Positions 54,964 to 64,000 of a stretch of 64,000 bases of DNA are shown here, piece after piece (position 1 is the stretch's first letter; each line of letters starts with the position of its first letter). This DNA is from Mrakia gelida (taxonomy: Eukaryota; Basidiomycota; Tremellomycetes; Cystofilobasidiales; Mrakiaceae). The notes beneath the pieces are model-generated. The model was not told the DNA's origin, did not search any database, and was given only the letters and a program-made list of their open reading frames with translations. The translations under genes and the position numbers were made by a program. The stretch lies in contig BRON01000010.1 of NCBI GenBank assembly GCA_024345305.1, positions 372,001 to 436,000 of the forward strand, in the 5' to 3' direction.

Positions 54964-56861
54964 TCAGTCCTCCTCTTGAGGGATAAGCTTGAAGAAGCTC
55001 CCGATTGTGGTCTGCTTCAACCCTCCTTGGTTGCTGAAGGGGTCGAACTTCTTCTTCTTGGGAGACTTGGGAGCAGCAGCCTTCGGCTTTGGAAGAAGAG
55101 GGACGGAGGGACCAGGTTGGAGCTGCTGTTCGTTGTTGGATTCCTCGACGTCGGCGGGTTCGACAGCAGCCTTGAGTCTGACAATCCGAAGGAAGAGAGA
55201 CACAGCCCAAGCTCCGTCAGCGGGCTCATGGGGACATCAAGCGCTCGAAAGGGGAAAGAGCACGAACTTCTTGACGGGAGTCGTTTTGGGATCCAAGCTC
55301 GCAAGATCCAAGAGAGGAGGAGGAGTCTTCCTCTTGTTGGATCCCGAGCTGGAAGATCCTTCGGTTTCTATGGAAACGACTGGGATTGACTTCTGGGAAG
55401 GCGCGAGGAGAGAAGATCGTCAGACGACGCCGGAGACGGGGACACGACGCGAGACGACAAGAGACTCAAGACCGAAGGACTCACCACCTCGGGGAACCCC
55501 GGCACAGCCAAGTCCTTCCAGATCGTTGCCTTGAGGAATTCGTTGGGCTGTAGACATTGAAAGGAGTCAGTACGTCGAGCAAGAAATATCCAAAGCAGGC
55601 TTCTTCTCACCTTCTTGTCGCCGAAGGCGGCTAGGTAGAGGTTCGAGCGAACGCCTTGAAGTTCGTCTCTCAAGATCCCATGTCCAAGTAAGATGTGTGC
55701 GATCTTCTCAGCCTCCTCTCGGTCGTAGCCTGGCGAAATCGAGAGAGCTCAAAGTCAGCGACGTCGGAGGACGAGGAGATCGGACGAAAGCAAGACGAAC
55801 CGTTCGCGCTGATCAAAGACGCAAGAGGAGCAGGATTAGCTTGTGAGTTGGAGAGATGCGATGTTAGGAGTAGCTCACAATGAGATATAGATCTCGTGAT
55901 CTGGTGCGAATCGACGCAAGAGGGAAGTCAGCTTCGTTCGTCGAGCTCGTCTCGAACCAAACGTCGAGCTCACATTGCTCGCCGTTGACCACAGTGTAAT
56001 CAGGCACAGTCGTAACAGCGACAGCACGAGCTGTGGTGTACTTGAGAGGTCCGTCGATGAGGCTTGCAGAGGTCCGGGAAGAGCCTGGGAAAGAAGGAAG
56101 CCGAGTGAGGATCAGCTCGACGACGAAGAGAAGAAGAGGTGAGCTCAGATGGATCGAGCGACTTACGAGTCAACCCCCAGCCGAGTCCCAATCGCGGTCC
56201 TGTAGACTCTCGCATGCCAAACCGACTCGAGCTCGTCACGCTCTGTCGCTAGAGCCTTGATTTCCTCGAAAGCTCTAGCCCCAGCCTACGAAAGGAGAAG
56301 AACGAGAGCGAGTCAGACCCACGCTTCATTCGGCCCATGCCTTGAGTCCTCGACGAAAGAGAAATTCAACTCGCCTGCGTCTTCAGCGCGAGTTTACTCA
56401 GAGCTCTTGGTAGCCCTCTTCCCTTGAATAGGGATACTCTCGTCGGCCTGGAAAGTAAGCGAGACGCGAGGGAAACGAGGGAAGTCAGCGGTGAAACCGT
56501 GGGCTGAAGGGAAAGCGAGAGCTCAACTCACGGCAATGCGAGCAACCTCCTGCATCAGCGATAGAACTGCGAGAGAAACATGTCGAGACGTTAGCAGAGA
56601 GCTCGGCTATGATACCAGGGCTCTTTTCGAGGGGCTTCGACTCACCTATATCCCCTGCTGCATCCTTTATCTCTTCGTTCTTCAAAGACGAGCTCGGCTT
56701 CGCCGCATCTCTTTCAACGATGATCCACTTTGCGAGTGCGCGAGTGCAAGATTGGTCAGCTGGGGAGTAGCTCAACTCACTACTGCTAGAAACCTCTCGA
56801 GCGGCCGATTAGCGCACGAGGCTGCGTTCCAAGTCAGGTTTGGGGCGGTTTTGAGGTGCAT
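54964..56861 (-). CDS. DUF1917/BLES03-like protein with C-terminal PIP box, paralog 3
   Basis: About 340 residues. It starts MHLKTAPNLTWNAASCANRP and reads WIIVERDAAKPSSSLKNEEI, VLSLMQEVARIA, ADESIPIQGKRATKSSE and AFEEIKALATERDELESVWH. The core continues ASLIDGPLKYTTARAVAVTT, then HEIYISFANGYDREEAEKIA, VRSNLYLAAFGDKK and NEFLKATIWKDLAVPGFPE. These align with paralogs 1 and 2 (HVICLYYPNVYDKK, VKSDLYTVLG, STIWQPKEL). The same 22-nt (55879-55900) plus 8-nt (55801-55808) exon pair is present. The tail carries LQLQPGP-like NEQQLQPGPSVPLL, a basic PKSPKKKKFDP stretch and, at 54991-55014, QTTIGSFF, a textbook PCNA-interacting peptide. The intron after RATKSSE needs donor GTAAAC and acceptor GCTAG to keep frame. 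It converges on UTP4 with a 296-bp gap. Confidence 0.75.
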
Positions 56862-57101
56862 GTGGATGGTAAGGGAGAGAGGAAAAGCGTCGAGCTTCTT
56901 CTGCTTTCGAGCTGATCACTGCGGGACGCTCGAAACGAGACGAGAAAAGGAAGTGAAAGAGCAAGACGAGGACAGAGAAAGAGGAAAGGCGAGAAAGAAG
57001 AAGAGGAAGAAGAGAAGAGAGAAGATCATTAATTTCAAAGGAGCTTCGTACACTGAACAAGGAAATGCATGGGTATGAGAGAGAAAGAGGTCTCCTAAGT
57101 C

Positions 57102-58723
57102 CTAAGACTGAGGCGGAGGAGGAGGAGGAAGAAGAGACTCGAAAGGACCAGGTTGAAGCTGAAGCTCGACGTAGGACGACTCGAGTTCAGCGTCCTCAGG
57201 TTTTTTGAACCTGTTTGTTCGAGGGAAGAAGGGAAGCGAGACTTAAGTTAGCCGGATAAAGCTGCTTGTCTCAGAAGGGACGAAGATCTGGTAGCACAGG
57301 ATCGAAGGGGACAAGAGAGAAGAAGACAAAGGGGACGCGTCGACGAACTTCTTTTCAGGAGTTGTCTTGGGATCAGGCAACTTGGCAGCGGGATCTTGGT
57401 TCGTCTTGGAGGGTCCGGCTTCGTTGGAGAGCTCGTCTTCGGCTTTTCTCTGTTGAGTTGAGACGAGGGGTGAGAGAGGGTCAGAACTCGAGAAGATCAA
57501 GGAGGGAGACGCGTCGTCGAATCGAACGAGACTCGCCTTGTTGGTGGGTTCCCTTGGACGCTTGAAGTCGAGGTCGTTGAGACTCCAGATCATCGCTTTG
57601 AACTCGTTCTCGGCCTGCAAAAGGGGTTGGAACGATCGGCTGAAGCTCGTCGAGATGACAAGGGAGGCGAGGGAGTCTGAACGAGCAAAAGAGAAAGGGT
57701 GAGCTTCGTCGCGTCGATTTGAACGAGAGCAGACTCACAGAGCTTCTGAGGCATGAAGGGAGAGATGGTAGAGACTGCGACGGCTCGAGCTGACGTCTCA
57801 CTGAGGGGTCCGTTGATGAGGCTTCTGCAGAGTTTCGCGAACATGCTGCCACGAGGAAGGAGAGGTCAGCTCACTCTGACTGGCGAAGTCCATCCACGAA
57901 ATCTTGGACTCACGAATCCAGAACGTCTCGATACTGCGTCGCCTGCCAGTACCCTTCCGTCTCGTTCGCCTGGATAGCAAGCTTCTTGATCTGAGCTGTT
58001 GCTTCAGAAGCAGCCTGGAAGAAAAATAACGAGGAGTCAAGCCGGGACGAGCGAGTGAAGCGGAACAGAGCGACGACGAGCTCGAGCTCACTTTGGTTCG
58101 AAGGAAGAGCTTGTTCGGAACGGCAGCCTCGAGCTCGGTAGCTTGCTTCTCTCTGGTAGGGATTCTGCTATCGTTCTAGACGCTCGCGAAGAAGCGAAGG
58201 TCGGACTGTGGAAGAGCAGGGATCGTCGAACGAGCTCGAAGCTCACCTTGATTCGTTCGATCTCTGCCTTGACTTGGTTGACTGAGACCATCGAAGAGCA
58301 GTTAAGCTTCCTAGAAAAGCTCTCTGGTACTGCTCGAGGAGATTCGGAGCTCACAGATGGCCTTGACCTGCTTCTCCAACGCATCAACGTCCTTCTTCTT
58401 CTTGGGTTCAGGCAAGCTTCTCTCGACGAGGATATACTTGGTCGAGGAAGATCCCAGATGAAGTCAGGATGACGAGAGAGGCTCAAGAAGATGATGATCT
58501 CACAGGTTTAGAGCTCTGCTTGGTGTCGAAAGTTGTGGATGCCTTGTTCTGCTCGAGAGAAGGGAAGAAAGGGAGGGAGAGAAGGTTGAGCTCCGGTGGC
58601 CTGGGTGTGGAGCCGATTAGATTAGATCTGAGGGTGTCTGACCTTGGAGAGGAAGTCGTCGAGACCACTGAGATCGTTGGGTTCGACAGGTCGGAACGTA
58701 GCACTGGGCTCAGTCGTAAGCAT
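57102..58723 (-). CDS. DUF1917-like protein with an internal core deletion, paralog 4
   Basis: This gene is in tandem with paralog 3. It starts MLTTEPSATFRPVEPNDLSG at 58723. Following exons read NKASTTFDTKQSSKP, YILVERSLPEPKKKKDVDAL, NDSRIPTREKQATELEAAVP, AASEATAQIKKLAIQANETE, and GYWQATQYRDVLDS. Then comes MFAKLCRSLINGPLSETSAR with AVAVSTISPFMPQKLYSLAS and AENEFKAMIWSLNDLDF. Compared with paralog 3, about 43 residues between AVAVTT and LYLAAF (the HEIYISF...VRSN block) are absent, yet the frame and splice sites are intact. The C-terminus mirrors paralog 3: DPKTTPEKKF, then VELQLQPGP and a poly-Pro end, without the PIP box. It is either a diverged functional form or a gene decaying slowly. 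Confidence 0.7.
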
Positions 58724-59672
58724 GGTGAGCGGTGGAGGGAAGAAAGGGAGGGGAGATGGAAGAGCTGCTTTCGACTCGTGCGCCTCCTCCTCCCCTCCTT
58801 TCACTCTCTTCCTTTCGTTTCGTTTCCTTCTCAACCATGAGCTTCTCGTTGCTCTCTTTCTCTCCATCCTCTTCCTCACTTCTCCCCTGACCATCACAAA
58901 GTCGAAAAGGTACAGGTTCGTCCAGAGAAGATGCTGTTGGTTGAAGAGCGAAGGGGAGGAAGACGTCGACGAGGACGACGAAGCTCACCTCGACCTCCCC
59001 TTCCTTTCTTCGTTCCCCCTTCGCCACAGCTTCCGCCAACTCCCAAGGATCTCCCTTCTCGACGATAGCAAGTCATCAATCTCTTATCAGCATCTTCGTT
59101 CAACGTAGAACTTTAAAGCTGCTAAATCTGTCTCTTCCAGCGTCAAAAGGAGTAAACGACCGACCCCGCGAGCTTCACTTCCTCCCTCCACCTTCTTCCC
59201 TCGCTGACCTTCTCTTGAACCTTCGAACCCCACCTTCCGGTCAGCTTATCTTACTATAGATCTCAACATCTTCACGCAACAACTGGACGACCTGTTCTAT
59301 CTCCCCGACTCGGCCGCTGCCTCTTCGACAAAGCGAGCTCAACATGCAGCTCCTCCTCCCTCCCCTCCTCCTCGTTCTCCCTCGAGAACCCACCTTCCTC
59401 CTCGAATCAACATCTCCATCAAGCCAGCAGGCCTCGAAGGATCTCTCTCCCTCTCCGGCCTATCTTCGGTCGTGTCGAGCATCGGTGTACTTATCTTGGG
59501 AAGGCGGGGAGGAAGGGGAGAACGATTGGTTCTCTTCGACGTCGAATCCTGGTCCTTCTCAGATATGTCGTTCCCAACTCTTCTCAACCTCCACCTTCGC
59601 TCAGTCAACGACTTTTCGTCCCTTCTCCCTCACCCTCTCTCCCCCATCTACATCCATCCTCCGACAAGAACC
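58724..59672. promoter_or_regulatory. Divergent region with an unexplained open frame upstream of the MFS gene
   Basis: The segment lies between paralog 4 (minus) and the MFS transporter (plus). The plus-strand frame of MFS exon 1 stays open leftwards to about 59263, through DLNIFTQQLDDLFYLPDSAA, INISIKPAGLEGSLSLSGLS and GERLVLFDVESWSFSDM. These look protein-like but match no family I know. Plausible introns join it to an upstream frame containing PRISLLDDSKSSISYQHLRS near 59040-59105. It may be a small separate gene, a long MFS N-terminus, or chance. Confidence 0.4.
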
Positions 59673-62600
59673 ATGTCCTTCGAAGCGAAGGCCCTCTCCG
59701 CCGTCGACGTCCCTCGCTTGAGCCCACCTCTCTCAGATTCTCCTCCTCCCTTCGACAAGGTCACTCCTCAATCAGCCTTCGAGGATGCTACCATCGATGA
59801 GTCAGAGGCTAGAGCCATCGACAGGAGGCTGCTCTCGAAGCTTGATCGAAATCTGATCCCCTTCTTGTCGTGAGTTTTTTCTCAGTCGTCTTTCGATCTC
59901 GTCCTGAACTCTCGAGCTCACCGAGACTCACTCGTCTCGTTCTTGACTTTTTGTTTCCCTCTTCCCTCCCGCTCGCTTCGGATCCTCGCCCGCTCAGACT
60001 TCTCTACCTGCTCTCCTTCCTCGATCGTATCAACTTCGGAGTCGCCAAACTCTCTGGTATCATCACTGAGCTCGGCCTCACGTCTCTGCAGGTTCGTTCG
60101 ATCCTCCTTCCTTCTGCGAGCTCGAGCTCAACAACCATTGCTCCTTCGACCGTGTTTTCATCGCGACCCTCCGCGCCTCCTTCCCATGCTGACTCGTTCC
60201 TCTATGTCTCTATCCCCTTCTCCGCTCACCTTTCTAGTTCAACACTGCGTCCATGATTTTCTTCGTGACCTACGTCGCGTTCGAAGTCCCGTCAAGTGAG
60301 CTCGAACCTCCCTCCTCGTCCTCCCTCGCTCGCTCTCCTTCTTCCCACGTCTGACCTTCCCTTCCCCTCCATCCCCTTCCTCCAAGATCTCGTCCTCAAG
60401 AAAATGCGACCCTCTCGATGGATCCCCTTCGTGGTCATCTCATGGGGAATCGTTCAAACCTTCATGGGAATCGTTCAGACCTACCCTCAACTCCTCGCGC
60501 TTCGAGCGTTGCTCGGTGAGTACTACTCTCATCCATCTCGCTCTCTCTCTCTCTCTCTCCTCTCTAATCGAGCTCACCAATTTCTTGGTCTTCCAGGTTT
60601 CTTCGAATGTGGACTCTTCCCTGGACTCTCGTTCTACCTCTCCTCGTGGTATCCTCGAAAGGAACTTGGGTTGAGGATCGCGTTGTTCTTCTCGGCTGCT
60701 ACTCTCGCTGGTGTGAGTCTGTCTTCGTCTCTCCTTCAACCCCACGGCGAAGCGTACTGATTGGAAGATTTTATCAGGCCTTCGGTGGAATCCTCGGATA
60801 CGGACTCTCGAAGATGGACGGGATTGGAGGCAAGATGGGATGGTCGTGGATTGTTCGTCGCCTTTTCTTCCCCCCTCGTACTCGCCATGAAGACCGACTT
60901 TATCTCTCGTGTATATCAGTTCATCATCGAAGGTCTACTCACCTTCGTCGTGGGTTGCGTTGCACCTTGGTTCGTCTTCTTTGCATCCGTCGTCGCGTCG
61001 AGAACGAGGACTTCGTTCGGAGCTGACCTCGCGTTTTCGTTCTGCACAGGTTCGTGCATGACTTCCCGACCGAGAAGCCTCGATTCCTCACAGTTCGTTC
61101 ATCTTCTTCTATCTGTTCCACAATCTCTCCCTGGCTAATCATGTTCCTCGTTCGAAATCAACTCGCGACCACAGGAGGAGGAACGCGTCCTCGTCCTTCG
61201 TCGACTCTTCAAAGAGAGTCAGTTCCTTCATTCCACCTTCTCGACCTCCAGCAAAACACGCCTCCAATGACTGACCTCGACCCCTTCACACCTCGCAGCT
61301 GGAATCGTCAACACCACGAGGTTCGACTGGAAACAAGTCCGAAACTCGCTCTGCGACTACAAGACCTACTTCTTCATGGCTTGCCACATCGGAAGTGAGT
61401 GCTTCGACCATTCTCCTGATCTTCAAAACTACCCAGGAGGAACCGCGCCTCGGATCTAGGCTCTTGTCGTCTCGATCTCTTCCAACGCGTCGCTGACTTG
61501 CGCTTCGTTCCTCGCCCTGCAGTCACGGAGCCGTTCGTCCTTCATCTCATCAAACATTCCAGAATTTTACTGACGTGTTATTCTCTTCCTCACTCCTCAG
61601 TATCTACTCCCAAGCGCTCTTCTCTCCAACCGTCATCGCAGCTCTCGGGAAATGGTCGACCTCTCAGTCCCTCCTCCTCACCGTCCCTCGTGAGCTCCGA
61701 TTCGCTCCTCTTCCTATCCTACAACGACTAGAACTCACATCTTCTTCCTTTTCTTTTCACAGCCTACGTCCTCGCCACCGTCACCACCGTAGGAACCGCT
61801 CTTTGGGCTGACAAGATCCAACAACGAGGCCTCTTCCTCATGTTTTGGTCGGCTCTCGCCTCTGTCGGCTACATCATCCTCCTCACCGTTCCCATCTCGA
61901 GGTCAGTCCATCCTACCTCACACACCTGACCTTGGTTCGAACACTCGCAGACTCTCGTCTTCCTCCTTTTCTCAGCCCTGGAGTTCTTTACTTCGCGATC
62001 TTCTTGACGGTCGGATCGATCGCTCCTGGAATCGCCTGCAACATCGCTTGGGTCGGAGGTAACTTTGGGAACCACTACAAGAAGGGTGAGCGTCGTCCTT
62101 TTCTCGTTTTGACTCCTGTGAGGACGGAAAGGAGAGGACGAAACGCGTCGAGGCTGACCTTTCGCCTTCTTCCTCGTCCAACAGCCACCTCCTTCGGCCT
62201 CACCTTCTCGATGGGTAACGCGGGAGGTATTGTCGCCTCTCAGATCTACCGATCTCAAGACACTCCTCGTTTCCTTCTCGGCCACGGGATCACGCTCGGT
62301 TTCTGCGTCGTTCGTAGCTCTACTCCTTTCTCGACGCGTCCCCCAATTTAACACTTGCTAACCCCTCTCTCTTCGCTTCGCTTCGCTCAGTTCTGCTTCT
62401 TCTGCTCAGCCGGTCTTCACTTCCTCCTGAAGAGAGAGAACGCTCGTCGAGACCGGATCTACGGAACTCCTCCTCCCCCTCCCATGCTGGGAGAATCGTA
62501 CTCGCCTGAGATCCTCAAGCAGCTCGGACTTTCTGGGATGTCGGAGAAGGAGATGTTGGATCTGGGAGACGGACACCCTTCTTTCCGATTCGTTACGTAG
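59673..62600 (+). CDS. MFS transporter, anion:cation symporter family (Dal5/Tna1-like)
   Basis: This is a twelve-helix plasma-membrane permease. It starts MSFEAKALSAVDVPRLSPPL with a cytosolic N-terminus. The pattern DRRLLSKLDRNLIPFLSLLY plus LLSFLDRINFGVAKLSGI is the hallmark of the ACS family (allantoate, nicotinate, pantothenate and similar organic anions). Later segments are ASMIFFVTYVAFEVPSNLVL, KKMRPSRWIPFVVISWGIVQ, ALRALLGFFECGLFPGLSFY and LSSWYPRKELGLRIALFFSA. Then come GWSWIFIIEGLLTFVVGCVA with PWFVHDFPTEKPRFLTEEER, and the second half including PPYVLATVTTVGTALWADKI. It ends with GIACNIAWVGGNFGNHYKKA, TSFGLTFSMGNAGGIVASQI and LKRENARRDRIYG. TAG is at 62598-62600. Substrate cannot be deduced. 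At least ten introns, one with a GTTCGT donor at 60092. Confidence 0.9.
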
Positions 62601-63888
62601 AGAGGAGGTGAGTGGAGTTGTTTGAGGAACGAGACGAGAAGAGGAGAGATGAGTCGTGTCGATGAGGACGAACGACGAGGCTGACAACCCTTCTCCTTCG
62701 CCTCTCGCCTCGTTTCCATTTTGCCAGAAGTAAGACGGTGTCCTGAAAGCGGATAGTGTTCATTGGGTGACGAGACCAAGGTCGTTGCGGAGAGCGACGC
62801 GACGAGCCGGTGAGTTTGCTTTCGCTTCGTTTTTCTCTCGCATCCATCATCGTCGAGACCTCACCCATTACCTTTCTCTTGGTCTGACAAGTCTTTGCGC
62901 TTCATTCTCGACTCTCTCAGGTTCTCGAGGTCAAAAACGGTAGACGCGTCGTCGTCGTCGTTCGACGGTGTTCTTGTATTTACTTCAGTTTAGAAGCCGA
63001 AAAAGGCTGTATCAATAGTATCCAACGACCATCATCCCAACCCTCTTCTCCTTCGAGATAATATCCCCGGCAGATAAAATTCGCAGCTTCGAGGAACGAG
63101 GAGGGAGGACCGATGAAGGTCGCGGATTCGGATCTCGGAGCTCGCCCTGCTTCTCTCCCTCGACGCCCACTTTCCTTCGCTTCGTTCAACCCTTTTCTCT
63201 TCCGCGAGCTGGGATGAGCTGACGTTCTCTCTCTTCGTGGGATGGGCCACTTCAGACTCGAGCAGGGCTCCCCTTGAAACGACTCGACGCGCGTGAGCTC
63301 GACGAGAAGGGAGAACTGGATCTCGGTGAGCTCGTCCTCTCCTTCTCTTGATTCGAGAGAGGACGTTTTCAAAAGATCTTCTGCGTGTCTTCACTGGTAG
63401 CTGCTGTGGATGCATAGCCTACCCTGGGCGTCCGCCGAGCCAGAGCCGAGGATGGGGAAAGAAGGGGAACAGGACGGGGAGGGAGGAAGGTTGAGGAGGG
63501 ACGAAGGGAAGAGCTCCGTCGACTGCCGCGCCTTTCGAGTCCAGGGACCGTAGACACCTCAAGATCCTGTAGAGGTGAGTCCGTTCTTCCTTCTCGTGCT
63601 TCTTCGACGTCAAATGTCCACGAGAAGACGAACAGCAGAGCGTCGGCGGTTCGACGCCACGGTTTCCCCCGCTCGATGTCTGTCGGTCTAATTTACTCGA
63701 CCTTCCCCTTTCCCCTGCATGGGGAGACAGCCAAGAGCTCTCGTATCGTCGTCTGATAGGCTGATAGGGTTCTCAGACGGCGCGAAGCCGAATTTTCACC
63801 CCTTGGCCCATGCGAGCATCAGATTACTCCCTCCCTTTCCTTTCCTTCCCTCTCACGCCCACCTCCCCCTCCTTCAGCTTCTCCCTCG
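62601..63888. other. Intergenic region downstream of the MFS gene
   Basis: About 1.3 kb. The first 350 bp look like a 3' UTR with intron-like splice signals. A minus-strand open frame at about 62980-63370 ends CRGYYLEGEEGWDDGRWILL and then IQPFSASKLK, but has no domain and no clear start. A 6-bp stem (GCGTCG/CGACGC) with a 6-nt loop lies at 63640-63657. The last 200 bp are CT-rich and are probably the promoter and leader of the next gene. Confidence 0.4.
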
Positions 63889-64000
63889 ATGGTTCACCAG
63901 ACGAAGCACTCGGAGATCTCCCCAGCAGCAGTCCCGTCGGTGGTATCTTCTCTCGAGGACGAGAAGCTCGACGAGAAGAAGCGAACCAACGACGGCAGCG
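63889..64000 (+). CDS. Start of an unidentified gene, cut by the right window edge
   Basis: An ATG at 63889 in a CT-rich leader context opens a frame of 37 complete codons that runs to the end of the window. It reads MVHQTKHSEISPAAVPSVVS, then SLEDEKLDEKKRTNDGS. The acidic, Ser-rich, hydrophilic start resembles the cytosolic N-termini of MFS permeases such as its left neighbour. That would make it a tandem transporter, but 37 residues cannot prove it. Confidence 0.45.
   Translation, partial: MVHQTKHSEISPAAVPSVVSSLEDEKLDEKKRTNDGS

Noticed and set aside
54179..55210. 343-residue minus-strand frame across the UTP4 3' end and paralog 3
   Set aside because: It is the reverse of UTP4 coding sequence joined to intron sequence of paralog 3, and carries no family motif.
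56376..56448. A disabling frameshift in paralog 3
   Set aside because: A GTAAAC donor with the inner GCTAG acceptor restores a continuous frame that aligns with the paralogs, so the gene need not be broken.
63640..63657. GGTTCGACGCC-like B box near the right end
   Set aside because: It forms a simple 6-bp hairpin instead of a T-arm; no cloverleaf can be drawn.
1..64000. CRISPR arrays, insertion sequences, LTRs or a biosynthetic gene cluster
   Set aside because: No regularly spaced repeats, terminal repeats, transposase or reverse transcriptase, and no core biosynthetic enzyme set were seen; gene neighbours are mostly unrelated housekeeping genes.

Overview
This is a window of nuclear DNA from an intron-rich, GC-rich, gene-dense fungus. 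Almost every gene is cut by short introns of about 50-100 nt. They have GTGAGT-like or GTRAGY donors, a GCTGAC or CTGAC branch site and a YAG acceptor. Architecture and protein flavour suggest a basidiomycete yeast-like fungus, possibly a red yeast of the Pucciniomycotina (Microbotryomycetes). That placement is an inference from style; no marker gene proves it. I found no CRISPR array, transposon, rRNA or convincing tRNA.

Layout. 1-3725: a Tvp38-like Golgi membrane protein (cut by the window edge) and GTP cyclohydrolase I (FOL2), both on minus. 4269-9302: a wax-synthase/MBOAT-like acyltransferase and an N-acetylglucosamine-kinase-like ATPase. 9406-15275: an unknown multi-pass membrane protein, a small Pro/Ser-rich protein, Sec61 beta, and a VAMP7-type R-SNARE. 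16222-18952: a RING protein. 19721-27787: the AP-3 beta adaptin (minus), divergent from a GH2 beta-mannosidase. 28517-32945: two F-box/LRR-like proteins and VPS28 (ESCRT-I). 33249-41286: a HAK/KUP potassium transporter and STT3, the catalytic oligosaccharyltransferase subunit. 41605-58723: four paralogous genes of a poorly known eIF4E-fold-like family (DUF1917/BLES03-like). They form two tandem pairs pointing at each other, around TFB2 (TFIIH), a small unknown gene and UTP4 (small-subunit processome). 59673-62600: an MFS transporter of the anion:cation symporter (Dal5/Tna1-like) family. 63889-64000: the start of a further gene.

Most genes are housekeeping. Membrane traffic is over-represented (Tvp38, Sec61 beta, VAMP7, AP-3 beta, VPS28, STT3), but these do not form an operon-like unit. 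The one true local system is the four-gene paralog cluster. Two members keep an identical pair of tiny exons (22 nt + 8 nt). One has gained a canonical PCNA-interacting (PIP) box. One has lost a block of about 43 residues from the core domain cleanly and in frame.

A second theme is extreme exon structure. The VAMP7 start codon is split by an intron (AT^G), the Sec61 beta start codon is alone in its coding exon, and an 18-nt microexon carries the catalytic Asp motif of STT3. An 8-nt microexon carries the DW of a conserved motif in beta-mannosidase. Single-gene start and stop coordinates below are read directly; internal exon borders were placed by eye from splice consensus and protein continuity.
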